From Virgifigura sp964551315 (GTDB taxonomy: Bacteria; Pseudomonadota; Alphaproteobacteria; Dongiales; Dongiaceae): a DNA stretch of 64,000 nt. Under the pieces are notes generated by a model. It saw only the letters and a list, made by a program, of their open reading frames with translations, was not told where the DNA came from and ran no database searches. Shown piece by piece: positions 9,506-16,893 of the stretch. The first letter of the stretch is position 1. The number at the start of each line of letters is the position of its first letter. Location of the stretch: the NCBI GenBank assembly GCA_964551315.1, contig CAZKCM010000018.1, forward strand, positions 1-64,000. The letters run 5' to 3'. The translations under genes were made by a program, and so were the position numbers.

Positions 9506-10012
9506 ATGGTAGCGACAAGACGCGACGCGCCCGGGCAGTCAACGACGGCCGACCGCGAGATCGTGATCTCCCGGGTCATCGATGCCCCAAGGGAGCTGGT
9601 GTTCGAGGCATTCACCGAAGTCAGGCATCTGTCGCGGTGGTGGGGACCGGAGGGGTTCACCACCACCACGCGGGCGTTCGAGTTCCGCGTCGGAGGGGAG
9701 TGGGATTTCGTGATGCACGGACCGGACGGGACGGACTACCAGGAATGGATCTGCTGGACCGAGATCACCCCGCCGGAGCGGATCGCGCTCCTGCATGGTG
9801 AGCGGCGCGGCGACCCGAACGCATTTGAGTCGATCCTCACCTTCGCGCCCGACGGCGCGATGACCAGGATCGAGATGCGCACAGTGTTTCCCTCCAAGGA
9901 GCTGCGCGACGAGGCGGTCGAGAAGTACCACGCGATCGAGGGCGGTCGGCAGACCCTGAGCAAGCTGGCCGCCTATGTTACCGAGATTGTTCGGACGGGA
10001 GCTGAGGGCTGA
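9506..10012 (+). CDS. SRPBCC / AHSA1-domain protein
   Basis: A 168-residue protein with one AHSA1 (activator of Hsp90 ATPase homologue 1-like) START-fold domain. It begins EIVISRVIDAPRELVFEAFTE and continues through LSRWWGPEGF, the standard opening, to YHAIEGGRQTLSKLAAYV at the end. The fold makes a deep hydrophobic pocket; ligand and function are unknown in this subfamily, and the Hsp90 link does not hold for bacterial members. The start ATG lies 3 bases after the arsR stop, and the gene's stop overlaps the next start as TGATG, so the three are translationally coupled. The pair is presumably controlled by the ArsR protein. Confidence 0.9.
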   Translation: MVATRRDAPGQSTTADREIVISRVIDAPRELVFEAFTEVRHLSRWWGPEGFTTTTRAFEFRVGGEWDFVMHGPDGTDYQEWICWTEITPPERIALLHGERRGDPNAFESILTFAPDGAMTRIEMRTVFPSKELRDEAVEKYHAIEGGRQTLSKLAAYVTEIVRTGAEG

Positions 10013-10677
10013 TGGCCGGAAAAGTGTTTTTTAGCGTGACGATGTCGCTTGATGGCTTCATGGCGCCGGAGCACCTGCCCGTCGAGGACGTCTTTTCGCC
10101 CAAAGGTAAGAACGACCCGAGGGTCCAGAGCTGGATGAAGAAGTGGTCGGAGCTGCAGGCATGGGCGTTCCCGCAGCGATTCTTTCGGGAAAACCTCAAG
10201 CTCGGCGAGGGCGGTGAGGAAGGACCCGACAACGACATCGCTCGGGCGACGCACGAGCGCACCGGCGCGAGCGTCATGGGCAAACGGATGTTCGACGCCG
10301 GCGAGCTGGCATGGCCGGAGGAGGCGCCGTTCCACACCCCGGTGTTCGTCGTCACCCATGCCAAGCGCGAGCCGTGGGTCCGGCCGGGCGGGACGACCTT
10401 CCACTTCGTCAATGAGGGCATCGAGGCCGCGCTCGACCGGGCCCGTGAGGCCGCCGGCGACCGCGACGTCCGCATCGCGGGCGGCGCGGAGACGATCTTG
10501 GAGTATCTGAACGCCGGCCTGATCGACGAGTTCTCAATCGCGCTCGCACCCGTGCTGTTCGGCTCCGGAATCCGCCTGTTCGAGGGCGTGGACGCGGACC
10601 GCGTGGCCCTGGAGCCGGTCCGCGCGGAGCCAACGCAGCGGGTAACCCACCTGACCTACGCGGTGCGGGAGCGGTAA
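10012..10677 (+). CDS. Dihydrofolate reductase-family (RibD C-terminal-like) protein
   Basis: A 221-residue protein of the RibD_C/DHFR fold, starting MAGKVFFSVTMSLDGFMAPE, the typical opening strand and loop. It carries GASVMGKRMFDAGE and VRIAGGAETILEYLNAGLIDEFSI for NADPH binding, and ends with the VLFGSGIRLFE signature. Stand-alone members are putative NADPH-dependent reductases of unknown substrate; they are not the essential folA or ribD. Translation starts inside the stop codon of the AHSA1 gene. This is the last gene of the ArsR-controlled cassette, followed by a 159-base gap and then the convergent radC. Confidence 0.88.
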   Translation: MAGKVFFSVTMSLDGFMAPEHLPVEDVFSPKGKNDPRVQSWMKKWSELQAWAFPQRFFRENLKLGEGGEEGPDNDIARATHERTGASVMGKRMFDAGELAWPEEAPFHTPVFVVTHAKREPWVRPGGTTFHFVNEGIEAALDRAREAAGDRDVRIAGGAETILEYLNAGLIDEFSIALAPVLFGSGIRLFEGVDADRVALEPVRAEPTQRVTHLTYAVRER

Positions 10678-10836
10678 CCGTCTCGCCCCTGCGTCGCGGC
10701 TTCGGCCCATGCGGGTGGACGATCAGTTGGAGAAGATCAGGGCTGCCCCCGGGCATGGGCAAGGGTGCGGTCTCCCGAGGCCGAGCGACCTTTGCCCGCG
10801 GTCGGGCGACGGCTGACACGCGCCGGCGGGCGCGGC

Positions 10837-11535
10837 TTACAGCAGCCCCATGCTGCGGAAGCTGCGGTGGCCGTTGCGGCCGATGATGACGTGGTCGTGC
10901 AGGGCGATGCCGAGCCGCCCGGCCGCCTCGGCGATCTCGCGCGTCATGGCGATGTCGTCCTCCGACGGCGTCGGGTCGCCGGATGGGTGATTGTGGCACA
11001 TGATGATGGCCGTGGCGCCCAGCTCGAGCGCCCGCTTCACCACCTCGCGCGGATAGACGGGCGTGTGGTTGACGGTGCCGCGCTGCTGCACCTCGTCGGC
11101 GATGAGGGCGTTCTTGTTGTCGAGGAAGAGCAGACGGAACTGCTCCACCTTCTGGTGCGCCATGGCCGCGTGGCAGTAGTCGAGCAGCTTCTTCCAGGAG
11201 CCGATCACCGGCCGGTCGATCAGCTGCTGGCGGGTCATCAGCAGCGCCGCCGCCTCGACGGTCTTGAGCGCCACGATGCTCGCCTCGCCCATGCCCGCGA
11301 CCTCGGCCAGCTCCCGCGGGCTCGCCGCCATCACGGCCGCGAAGCTGCCGAACCGCTTCATGAGTGCCTTGGCCAGCGGTTTCATGTCGCCGCGCGGGCG
11401 CGCCTGGAACAGCAGAAGCTCGAGGAGCTCGTAATCCGCAAGCGCTTCCGCCCCGCCGGCGAGAAAGCGCTCGCGCAGCCGTTGCCGATGGCCGAGATAG
11501 TGGGGCTTCTCGCTCTGCGTCCCGTCGTCGGTCAA
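10837..11535 (-). CDS. radC: RadC-family JAMM/MPN+ protein
   Basis: A 232-residue RadC homologue. An N-terminal UPF0758 helix-hairpin-helix region (YELLELLLFQARPR, then EVAGMGEAS) precedes the MPN+ metalloprotease-like domain. The JAMM zinc signature HNHPSGDPTPSEDD is present. Family members were once assigned to DNA repair, but that role is doubtful and their biochemical function is unknown. It lies 13 bases downstream of map on the same strand, and sfsA precedes map. That order is repeated in many Alphaproteobacteria, so the three are likely one operon. Confidence 0.92.
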   Translation of the reverse strand: MTDDGTQSEKPHYLGHRQRLRERFLAGGAEALADYELLELLLFQARPRGDMKPLAKALMKRFGSFAAVMAASPRELAEVAGMGEASIVALKTVEAAALLMTRQQLIDRPVIGSWKKLLDYCHAAMAHQKVEQFRLLFLDNKNALIADEVQQRGTVNHTPVYPREVVKRALELGATAIIMCHNHPSGDPTPSEDDIAMTREIAEAAGRLGIALHDHVIIGRNGHRSFRSMGLL

Positions 11536-11548
11536 GCGGGGCTGATCC

Positions 11549-12373
11549 TCAGACGGCGTAAGGCGGATGGTCGAGCCCGGCGGGGGAGCGGGTGAAGATC
11601 TCGTAGCCGTCCGCGGTCACGGCCACCGTATGCTCGAACTGGGCCGAGAGGGAGCGGTCGCGCGTCACCGCCGTCCAGCCGTCGTCGAGCACCTTCACGT
11701 CATAGCGCCCGGCGTTGATCATCGGTTCCACGGTGAAGAACATCCCCTCGCGCAAGGTCGGGCCGGTGCCCGGGCGGCCGAAATGGAGGATGCTCGGCGC
11801 GTCGTGGAACACGCGGCCGATGCCGTGGCCGCAGAAGTCGCGCACCACCGAGAAGCGGTGCGATTCGGCAAAGGTCTGGATCGCGTGGCCGATGTCGCCG
11901 ACCGTGGCGCCCGGACGGACGGCCTCGATGCCGCGCATCATCGCCTTGTAGGTCACGTCCACCAGCCGCTGCGCCTTCACGCCGACCTTGCCGACGAAGA
12001 ACATGCGGCTGGTGTCGCCGTGCCATCCGTCGAGGATCACCGTCACGTCGATGTTCATGATGTCGCCGTCCTGGAGCTTCTTCTCGCCCGGGATGCCGTG
12101 GCAGACGACGTGGTTGATCGACGTGCAGATCGACTTCGGGAAGCCCCGATAGTTCAACGGCGCCGGCACGGCGCCGTGGTCGGTGATGAACGCGTGGCAC
12201 AGCCGGTCCAACTCGCCCGTGGTGACGCCGGGCTTGACGTACGGCGTGATGAAATCGAGCGTCTCGGCCGCCAGCCGGCCCGCACGGCGCATCCCCTCGA
12301 ACGCCTCCGCGCCATGGATCTTGATGCGGCGATCCTCGGCGCTCCAGTCGTGAGCGGGCTCGGTGCTCTTCAT
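11549..12373 (-). CDS. map: Type I methionine aminopeptidase
   Basis: Removes the initiator methionine from nascent proteins with a dinuclear metal centre; essential in bacteria. The 274-residue sequence has the pita-bread metalloprotease fold with all metal ligands in context: two aspartates in MNIDVTVILDGWHGDTSRMF, histidine in CGHGIGRVFHD, glutamate in FTVEPMIN and glutamate in AQFEHTVAV. Two starts are possible, ATG at 12373 (MKSTEP) or ATG at 12391 (MRILNLM). I chose 12373 because a GAGGA element lies upstream at usable spacing, while the 12391 start has none. It follows sfsA and precedes radC. Confidence 0.94.
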   Translation of the reverse strand: MKSTEPAHDWSAEDRRIKIHGAEAFEGMRRAGRLAAETLDFITPYVKPGVTTGELDRLCHAFITDHGAVPAPLNYRGFPKSICTSINHVVCHGIPGEKKLQDGDIMNIDVTVILDGWHGDTSRMFFVGKVGVKAQRLVDVTYKAMMRGIEAVRPGATVGDIGHAIQTFAESHRFSVVRDFCGHGIGRVFHDAPSILHFGRPGTGPTLREGMFFTVEPMINAGRYDVKVLDDGWTAVTRDRSLSAQFEHTVAVTADGYEIFTRSPAGLDHPPYAV

Positions 12374-12515
12374 CAAATTGAGAATCCTCATCTTTCCCCG
12401 GGGCGGCGCCGGGCCGCCTTCCATGCTTCGCGTCCAGTGTCCAATAGTTCTGTGTCCAATAAATGGGTTCGGAGAGGAGATTGCAAGTGGCGGGACGGGG
12501 TGCCGGCGGGGCCCG

Positions 12516-13235
12516 CTATAGGGCAAGGGGCAGGGGACGGGCGACCTCGATGCCGTCACGGCGGACCGTGCAGGAATAGCACAGCACCTCCACCCCGGCG
12601 GCCCGGGCCCGGTCCAGGGCGGCGGCATAGGCCGGGTCGATGTCGCCGGCGATGGCAAAGCGGTCGCAGTCCGCGCGCTGGACGATATAGAGCATGACCG
12701 CGCGGGCCCCGGCCGTCGCCACCATCTCCGCCATCTCGTCGAGATGCTTGGCGCCGCGGGCGGTGACGGAGTCCGGGAACTCCGCGGCCGTTTCCCGCCG
12801 CAGATGCACGTTCTTCACCTCGACGTAGCAGGGCGCCCGTCCCCCGCCTTCCAGGAGGATGTCGATCCGCGAGTTGCGGCCGTACCGGACTTCCCGGCGC
12901 AGCGTCTCATAGCCGGCCAGCTCGGGGATGCGCCCGGCCACAATGGCCTCGGCGGCCAGCCGGTTGGGGTGGGCCGTGTTGATTCCGACCAGGTGGTCGC
13001 CGACGCGGATCAGCTCCCAGCTATAGCGCAGCCGCCGCTTGGGATCCGTGGCCGGCGAGAGCCAGACCTCCGAGCCCGGCGTCGTCAGGCCCAGCATCGA
13101 TCCGGGGTTGGCGCAATGGGCGGTGACGGTGCCGTTGGTGCTCCCGTCGGCGGCATTGACCAATTCGACGTCGCTCAGGAATCGCTTGTAGCGGCGGACC
13201 AGACGGCCCTCGATCAGGGGAACGGGAAACTTCAT
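12516..13235 (-). CDS. sfsA: SfsA-family nuclease (sugar fermentation stimulation protein)
   Basis: A 239-residue SfsA protein. Family members have a DNA/RNA-binding N-terminal barrel and a PD-(D/E)XK nuclease-like core. Visible here are the opening LIEGRLVRRYKRFLSDVEL, the CANPGSM loop and the catalytic-like RIDILLEGGG with YVEVKNVHL (Asp...Glu-x-Lys). The family was named for an E. coli maltose phenotype; its real role is unsettled. Length is normal. It heads the sfsA-map-radC set on the minus strand and is divergent from the small lipoprotein gene at 13395. Confidence 0.94.
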   Translation of the reverse strand: MKFPVPLIEGRLVRRYKRFLSDVELVNAADGSTNGTVTAHCANPGSMLGLTTPGSEVWLSPATDPKRRLRYSWELIRVGDHLVGINTAHPNRLAAEAIVAGRIPELAGYETLRREVRYGRNSRIDILLEGGGRAPCYVEVKNVHLRRETAAEFPDSVTARGAKHLDEMAEMVATAGARAVMLYIVQRADCDRFAIAGDIDPAYAAALDRARAAGVEVLCYSCTVRRDGIEVARPLPLAL

Positions 13236-13394
13236 CGCGCCGGCAGGGTAGGGAATCGTGCCGCGTCCTGCAATTGCCGATCGGGCTTAACCCGGGATGG
13301 CAGCTCCGCCGGATGCCGTCTCCGCACTCGCCCGTTGCAAAACCGGGGCGGCGGGGGCAATCTCTTGCCCCGTATGCAGGAGGCAACCCCCTTC

Positions 13395-13778
13395 ATGAAA
13401 CCCGCCTTGCCGCTCGCGGCCTTGCTTGTCGCCGCTCTCGCCGGCTGCTCCTCCATATCCTGGTTCGGTCAACCGGAGCCGCGGCCGGTGCCGCGTGCGG
13501 CGGACTATGGCGAGGACGACGCGGTCATCGCTGCCCTCGAGGCCTGCAGGGCGCAGGCCCGCGCCGTCATTCAGCGGGACACCGCCATTGATCGGGACAT
13601 CGCCACCGGCGATCCGGCGTTCCGCGGCGCGCCCGGCCTGGATTGGCGGAGCGAGGGCGACCTCGACCTGATCCAGAACATGGACCAGTTCGAGACCGGC
13701 CGGCGCTACGACCGGATCGTCGCCGACTGCATGCGGCGGAAGGGCTACGCCCCGGCGGCCGAGGAGCCGGAGTCCTGA
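13395..13778 (+). CDS. Small predicted lipoprotein
   Basis: A 127-residue protein with a lipoprotein signal peptide: MKPALPLAALLVAALAGCSS, with the lipobox cysteine at residue 18. The mature part is short and acidic, includes paired cysteines (EACRAQA and DCMRRKGY) and ends in charged residues. I do not recognise a family. An AGGAGG at 13378-13383 supports the ATG at 13395 rather than the earlier in-frame ATG at 13374, which precedes that motif. The CinA-type gene follows after 13 bases, so the two may be co-transcribed, although no functional link is apparent. Confidence 0.75.
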   Translation: MKPALPLAALLVAALAGCSSISWFGQPEPRPVPRAADYGEDDAVIAALEACRAQARAVIQRDTAIDRDIATGDPAFRGAPGLDWRSEGDLDLIQNMDQFETGRRYDRIVADCMRRKGYAPAAEEPES

Positions 13779-13791
13779 TGGCGGATCGGAG

Positions 13792-14559
13792 ATGACGGAC
13801 CGCACCGACAGCCCGACGGTCACCGCCGCCGTCCTCATCATCGGCAACGAGATCCTTTCGGGCCGCACCCGCGACGCCAATCTGCCCTATCTGGCCGTCC
13901 GGCTGAACGAGATCGGCATCCGGCTGCGCGAGGCCCGCGTGATCGCGGACGTCGAGGAGGACATCGTCGCCGCCGTCAACCAGTGCCGCTCCCGCTACGA
14001 CTACGTCTTCACCACCGGCGGGATCGGTCCGACCCACGACGACATCACCGCGGCCTCGGTGGCCAAGGCCTTCGGCCTGCCGCTGGTCCGCAACCCGGCG
14101 GCCGTGGCCCGGCTGGAGGCGCATTACGAGCCGGGAATGCTGAACGAGGCGCGGCTGCGCATGGCGAACACGCCGGAGGGCGCGACGCTGATCGACAACC
14201 CGGTCAGCGCCGCCCCGGGCTTCCAGATCGGCAACGTCTTCGTGCTGGCGGGGGTGCCCTCGATCATGCAGGCCATGTTCGAGGGGCTGAAGCATCGCCT
14301 CGCCGGCGGGGCGCCGATGTTGTCGCGGACCGTGGCCGTCTTCCTGCCCGAAGGCGCGATCGCCAAGGGCCTGGGCGCCCTCCAGGACCGGTATCCGATG
14401 CTGGAGATCGGCAGCTACCCCTTCTTCCGCCAGGGGAAGTTCGGCACCAGCCTGGTCCTGCGCGGCACCGACTCCGCGGTCCTCGACCGCGCCGCCGAGG
14501 AGCTGCGCGCGCTCATTCGCGAGCTCGGCGCCGAGCCCCTGGACGCGGAGCCGGCCTGA
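13792..14559 (+). CDS. CinA N-terminal-domain (molybdopterin-binding, MoCF-like) protein
   Basis: A 255-residue protein made only of the MoCF/CinA N-terminal domain. The opening LIIGNEILSGRTRDAN and the TTGGIGPTHDDIT loop are the diagnostic nucleotide-pocket motifs. It lacks the CinA C-terminal nicotinamide-mononucleotide deamidase domain, so it should not be called full cinA. Stand-alone forms are common in Alphaproteobacteria and are annotated as competence/damage-inducible protein A or molybdopterin-binding protein. The 3' end overlaps the convergent hydrolase gene by 47 bases, so the two transcripts would form a short antisense duplex. Confidence 0.9.
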   Translation: MTDRTDSPTVTAAVLIIGNEILSGRTRDANLPYLAVRLNEIGIRLREARVIADVEEDIVAAVNQCRSRYDYVFTTGGIGPTHDDITAASVAKAFGLPLVRNPAAVARLEAHYEPGMLNEARLRMANTPEGATLIDNPVSAAPGFQIGNVFVLAGVPSIMQAMFEGLKHRLAGGAPMLSRTVAVFLPEGAIAKGLGALQDRYPMLEIGSYPFFRQGKFGTSLVLRGTDSAVLDRAAEELRALIRELGAEPLDAEPA

Positions 14560-15793
14560 CACCGGCCTCCCGCTTCCCTCGCGCGACGGAGGCTCGCGCC
14601 CGCACCGACCCGGCTTGTCCGGCGTCCCGCAACGCCAGCAGGGCATAGGCCGCGCGCCACAGGGTCAGCGCATCCCGCCAGCCGCCGGGCCCCAGCTCCG
14701 CATGGAACAGGTTGTCGACGAGATAAAGCCGGGCCCGGCCTTCGGGCAGGGCGGCGGCCAGCCGGGCGCTCTCGCTGGCCGGCACGATGGGGTCGTCCCG
14801 GCCGTGCAGCAGGACCACCCGCGTCGGCGCCCGGCGGAGGTCGCGGCCTTCCAGGTCGAGGGCGCGCAGATCGGCGCGGAGGCCCGCCGGCAGGGCGTCG
14901 ATCAGCGCCGGCACCCGCTCCGGGTCCCGGTTGGTCACCAGCCGGTAAACCGCCCGGGCCTCGGCGCCGAGTCCCACTGCCAGGTCCGCGACCTCCGCCG
15001 CGGGGTCGGCCCGGCGCCGCCTTGCCATGGCGATCAGCGCCGCGCGGTCGCCGCGATCGGCGATCCGGCCCGCGTTGCTCTCCACGAACAGCCATTTGCC
15101 GTAGGCGTTCGGCGGGCGGTATCGCCAAGGCCCGCCGGGCGTCTCGCGATAGTGGCCGGTGGTGAAGAAGGTGATGGCCGCCTCGATGTCGTAATAGCCG
15201 CCGATCCCGACGAAGAAGTCGGCTCGGGTTCCCGGGTCCGCCGCGCGGGCGGCCAGCAGCGCCGGGCCGACGGCGTAGGAGATCGCGATCACGCCGGTCG
15301 GCTCCGGCCGCGGGCCGTGGGCGCGCCCCAGGAAGGTGAGGGCGTCCGCGACCTGCCGGATGTTGGCCGCGCTCACCCGCAGCGCCCGGAAGCTCGGGAG
15401 GTCGGGGACGAGAACGGCGAACCGGGCGCGCGCCAGCGTGCTTGCGAAGGCGACCAGCCGCGGATCGTCCCGGCCGGCGGGGGCGAGACCGGGGACCAGA
15501 AGCAGCACGGCCTCGGGCCGCCCCGCGCCGGGCCGGTAAAGGTCGGCGTCGTAGCGGCGCCCCTCGACGGCGAAGGACAGGGGGCGCCGCTCGGGCGCCG
15601 GAGTCGCGGTCTTGAGCCGGCTCGGCCCCGGGCCGGCGGCCACGTCCTCGAGAATCATCCGCGCCTCGCCGAGCCGCCCCGGCGCGCAGGCGCCGAGCGC
15701 GAGCAGCGCCGGCAGCAGCGCGAGGAGGACGGCGCCGACGGGCCGGCCGCGGGCCGTTGCCCATCGGCTTGCGATGCGCCTCATGACGCCCAT
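14513..15793 (-). CDS. Alpha/beta-hydrolase lipoprotein
   Basis: A 426-residue predicted lipoprotein with an alpha/beta-hydrolase domain. The signal peptide has a long hydrophobic run ending LLALGAC, a plausible lipobox. The hydrolase core shows LLLVPGLAPAGRDD (strand and oxyanion region), AISYAVGP at the nucleophile-elbow position (the usual G-x-S-x-G is altered), HGRDDPIVP for the acid and NLFHAEL for the histidine. The substrate is unknown. The start is uncertain between ATG 15793 and ATG 15784; neither has a good ribosome-binding site. The basic C-terminal tail (about 30 residues) overlaps the CinA-type gene. It is followed upstream by tRNA-Leu on the opposite strand. Confidence 0.72.
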   Translation of the reverse strand: MGVMRRIASRWATARGRPVGAVLLALLPALLALGACAPGRLGEARMILEDVAAGPGPSRLKTATPAPERRPLSFAVEGRRYDADLYRPGAGRPEAVLLLVPGLAPAGRDDPRLVAFASTLARARFAVLVPDLPSFRALRVSAANIRQVADALTFLGRAHGPRPEPTGVIAISYAVGPALLAARAADPGTRADFFVGIGGYYDIEAAITFFTTGHYRETPGGPWRYRPPNAYGKWLFVESNAGRIADRGDRAALIAMARRRRADPAAEVADLAVGLGAEARAVYRLVTNRDPERVPALIDALPAGLRADLRALDLEGRDLRRAPTRVVLLHGRDDPIVPASESARLAAALPEGRARLYLVDNLFHAELGPGGWRDALTLWRAAYALLALRDAGQAGSVRARASVARGKREAGVRPAPRPGARRRARE

Positions 15794-15898
15794 ATCGGAA
15801 CAAACCCGCGCCCCCGCCAGGGCCGCGGCCGCGCCATTGCCCCCGCGCCGCCGTTGCATCCGCCCGCGGGCAGCGGCTAGCTTGTGGGACGCCGCGGC

Positions 15899-15987
15899 GC
15901 CCGCTTGGTGGAATTGGTAGACACAAGGGACTTAAAATCCCTCGGCCCGGAAGGGCCGTGCCGGTTCGAGTCCGGCAGCGGGCACCA
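15899..15987 (+). tRNA. tRNA-Leu (anticodon UAA)
   Basis: An 89-base class II tRNA with encoded CCA. The acceptor stem gcccgct pairs with agcgggc. The D-arm region is ggtggaattggtagacac. The anticodon stem aggga/tccct encloses the loop cttaaaa with TAA at 15933-15935. A long variable arm (cggcccggaagggccg) follows, typical of leucine tRNAs. The T-arm is gccgg-ttcgagt-ccggc. A degenerate copy of its last 47 bases occurs 885 bases downstream. Confidence 0.97.
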
Positions 15988-16126
15988 GCGCAGATCCGGA
16001 AGGTGCGCCTTGCCGGTACCAAGCGGGCCCAGCGATGGGGTTACGGACGGTTGCTGCTCGGCCTACCGCGGAACCATGCGATCCGATCGGCCGCGGTGCA
16101 GCCGTCAGAGTCGGCGGCGTCCACGC

Positions 16127-16489
16127 TCAAGCCGGCAACAGGTCGATTTCCGCGTGGATCTTTGTGTACGGCACCGACAGCCCGTCACTGTCCTCGATCA
16201 GCCCAATCCGCTTGAGCAGCGCCACGTCGCTGTGGACGTTCTTGTAGTTGCGGCCAAGCCTGCGGGCCAGCTCGTAAACGCTGGTGTGAGGATGCCGCTG
16301 CAACTCCCTGAGCAGCTGGAGCCGCTTCTCGGAGATCACCTGGGTCAGCATCGTGACATCGGTGAAGTAGATGGCCTCCGTTGTCTCCACGGCTTCGCCG
16401 CGTTCAGCGCGTTTCCAGGCATCGATGAACTCCCGGCCTAGCCGCTCCGGGGTGCCGGTGCCGATGACGACCTCCCTCTGCTTGGTCAT
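16127..16489 (-). CDS. TumA-like winged-helix antitoxin / MarR-type regulator
   Basis: A 120-residue DNA-binding protein. The region KRLQLLRELQRHPHTSV followed by YELARRLGRNYKNVHSDV and LLKRIGLIE is a winged helix-turn-helix of the type annotated as TumA or HVO_A0114-family regulators. It overlaps the upstream TumE-like gene by 4 bases (ATGA), so the order is toxin then antitoxin with translational coupling. Its likely job is to neutralise TumE and repress the pair at the 30-bp palindrome at 16781-16810. It lies between tRNA-Leu and the tRNA remnant, consistent with a mobile module. Confidence 0.8.
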   Translation of the reverse strand: MTKQREVVIGTGTPERLGREFIDAWKRAERGEAVETTEAIYFTDVTMLTQVISEKRLQLLRELQRHPHTSVYELARRLGRNYKNVHSDVALLKRIGLIEDSDGLSVPYTKIHAEIDLLPA

Positions 16490-16776
16490 GATTCACCTCG
16501 CTTGCGGCGCACGTCCGCCATGAAGTCCGCCCATAGCTGTTCTACCGTACGAAACACGTAAGGCTCCTCCTGGTCGCCCAGATGCCGGTGGTCGCCCTTG
16601 CCCAGCTCGTTGTCGTACCCGACGATTCGTCGTCCATCCTTGCCGTAGTAAAGCCGATACTTCAGCCCGTGCGGCCGCTCGCTCGACGCGACCGGCAATC
16701 GCCAGATCACGGCCTCAAGTATGGCGCCGTCGGGGAAGACCAACTTGCGCCGGAAAATGAGAGACGCCCCGGGCAT
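16486..16776 (-). CDS. TumE-like (DUF6516 family) toxin
   Basis: A 96-residue protein with the DUF6516/TumE signature: AILEAVIWRLP, then SERPHGLKYRLYYGKDGRRIVGYDNE and GKGDHRHLGDQE, with conserved Arg, Tyr, Asp and His residues. TumE is the toxin of the TumA/TumE type II system; its cellular target is not evident here. Longer in-frame starts exist at 16785 and 16812. However, a TATAAT on this strand (16789-16784) places transcription start at about 16777, so those ATGs lie inside the promoter. The ATG at 16776 would give a leaderless mRNA. The gene overlaps the antitoxin gene by 4 bases. Confidence 0.78.
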   Translation of the reverse strand: MPGASLIFRRKLVFPDGAILEAVIWRLPVASSERPHGLKYRLYYGKDGRRIVGYDNELGKGDHRHLGDQEEPYVFRTVEQLWADFMADVRRKRGES

Positions 16777-16812
16777 CCGTGGCATTATATACCATATGGT
16801 GTATAATGCCAT
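16774..16812 (-). promoter_or_regulatory. Palindromic operator and promoter of the TumE/TumA pair
   Basis: Positions 16781-16810 form a 30-bp palindrome: ggcattatat, then the perfect core accatatggt, then gtataatgcc (28 of 30 bases pair). On the minus strand it holds TATAAT at 16789-16784, with ATGGCA (4 of 6 to the -35 consensus) 17 bases upstream at 16812-16807. A repressor bound here would block RNA polymerase. The symmetry also places a TATAAT on the plus strand at 16802-16807, so weak divergent transcription is possible. Confidence 0.7.
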
Positions 16813-16825
16813 ATATAAAAGCGGC

Positions 16826-16872
16826 CTCGGCCCGATGGAGCCGTGCCGGTTCGAATCGGGCAGCGGGCACCA
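16826..16872 (+). repeat. Degenerate duplicate of the tRNA-Leu 3' end (att-like)
   Basis: These 47 bases align without gaps to 15941-15987 of tRNA-Leu with 41 identities, ending in the same cagcgggcacca. One T-stem pair is broken and no acceptor or D-arm precedes it, so it is not a tRNA. A direct repeat of a tRNA 3' end bordering foreign genes is the usual trace of tRNA-targeted integration. Confidence 0.85.
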
Positions 16873-16893
16873 GTGCCCCGGGTTCGCGTCCCG

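Noticed and set aside
16826..16872. A second tRNA-Leu gene
   Set aside because: No acceptor 5' strand, D-arm or anticodon arm is present and the T-stem has a mismatch. It is a 3' remnant only.
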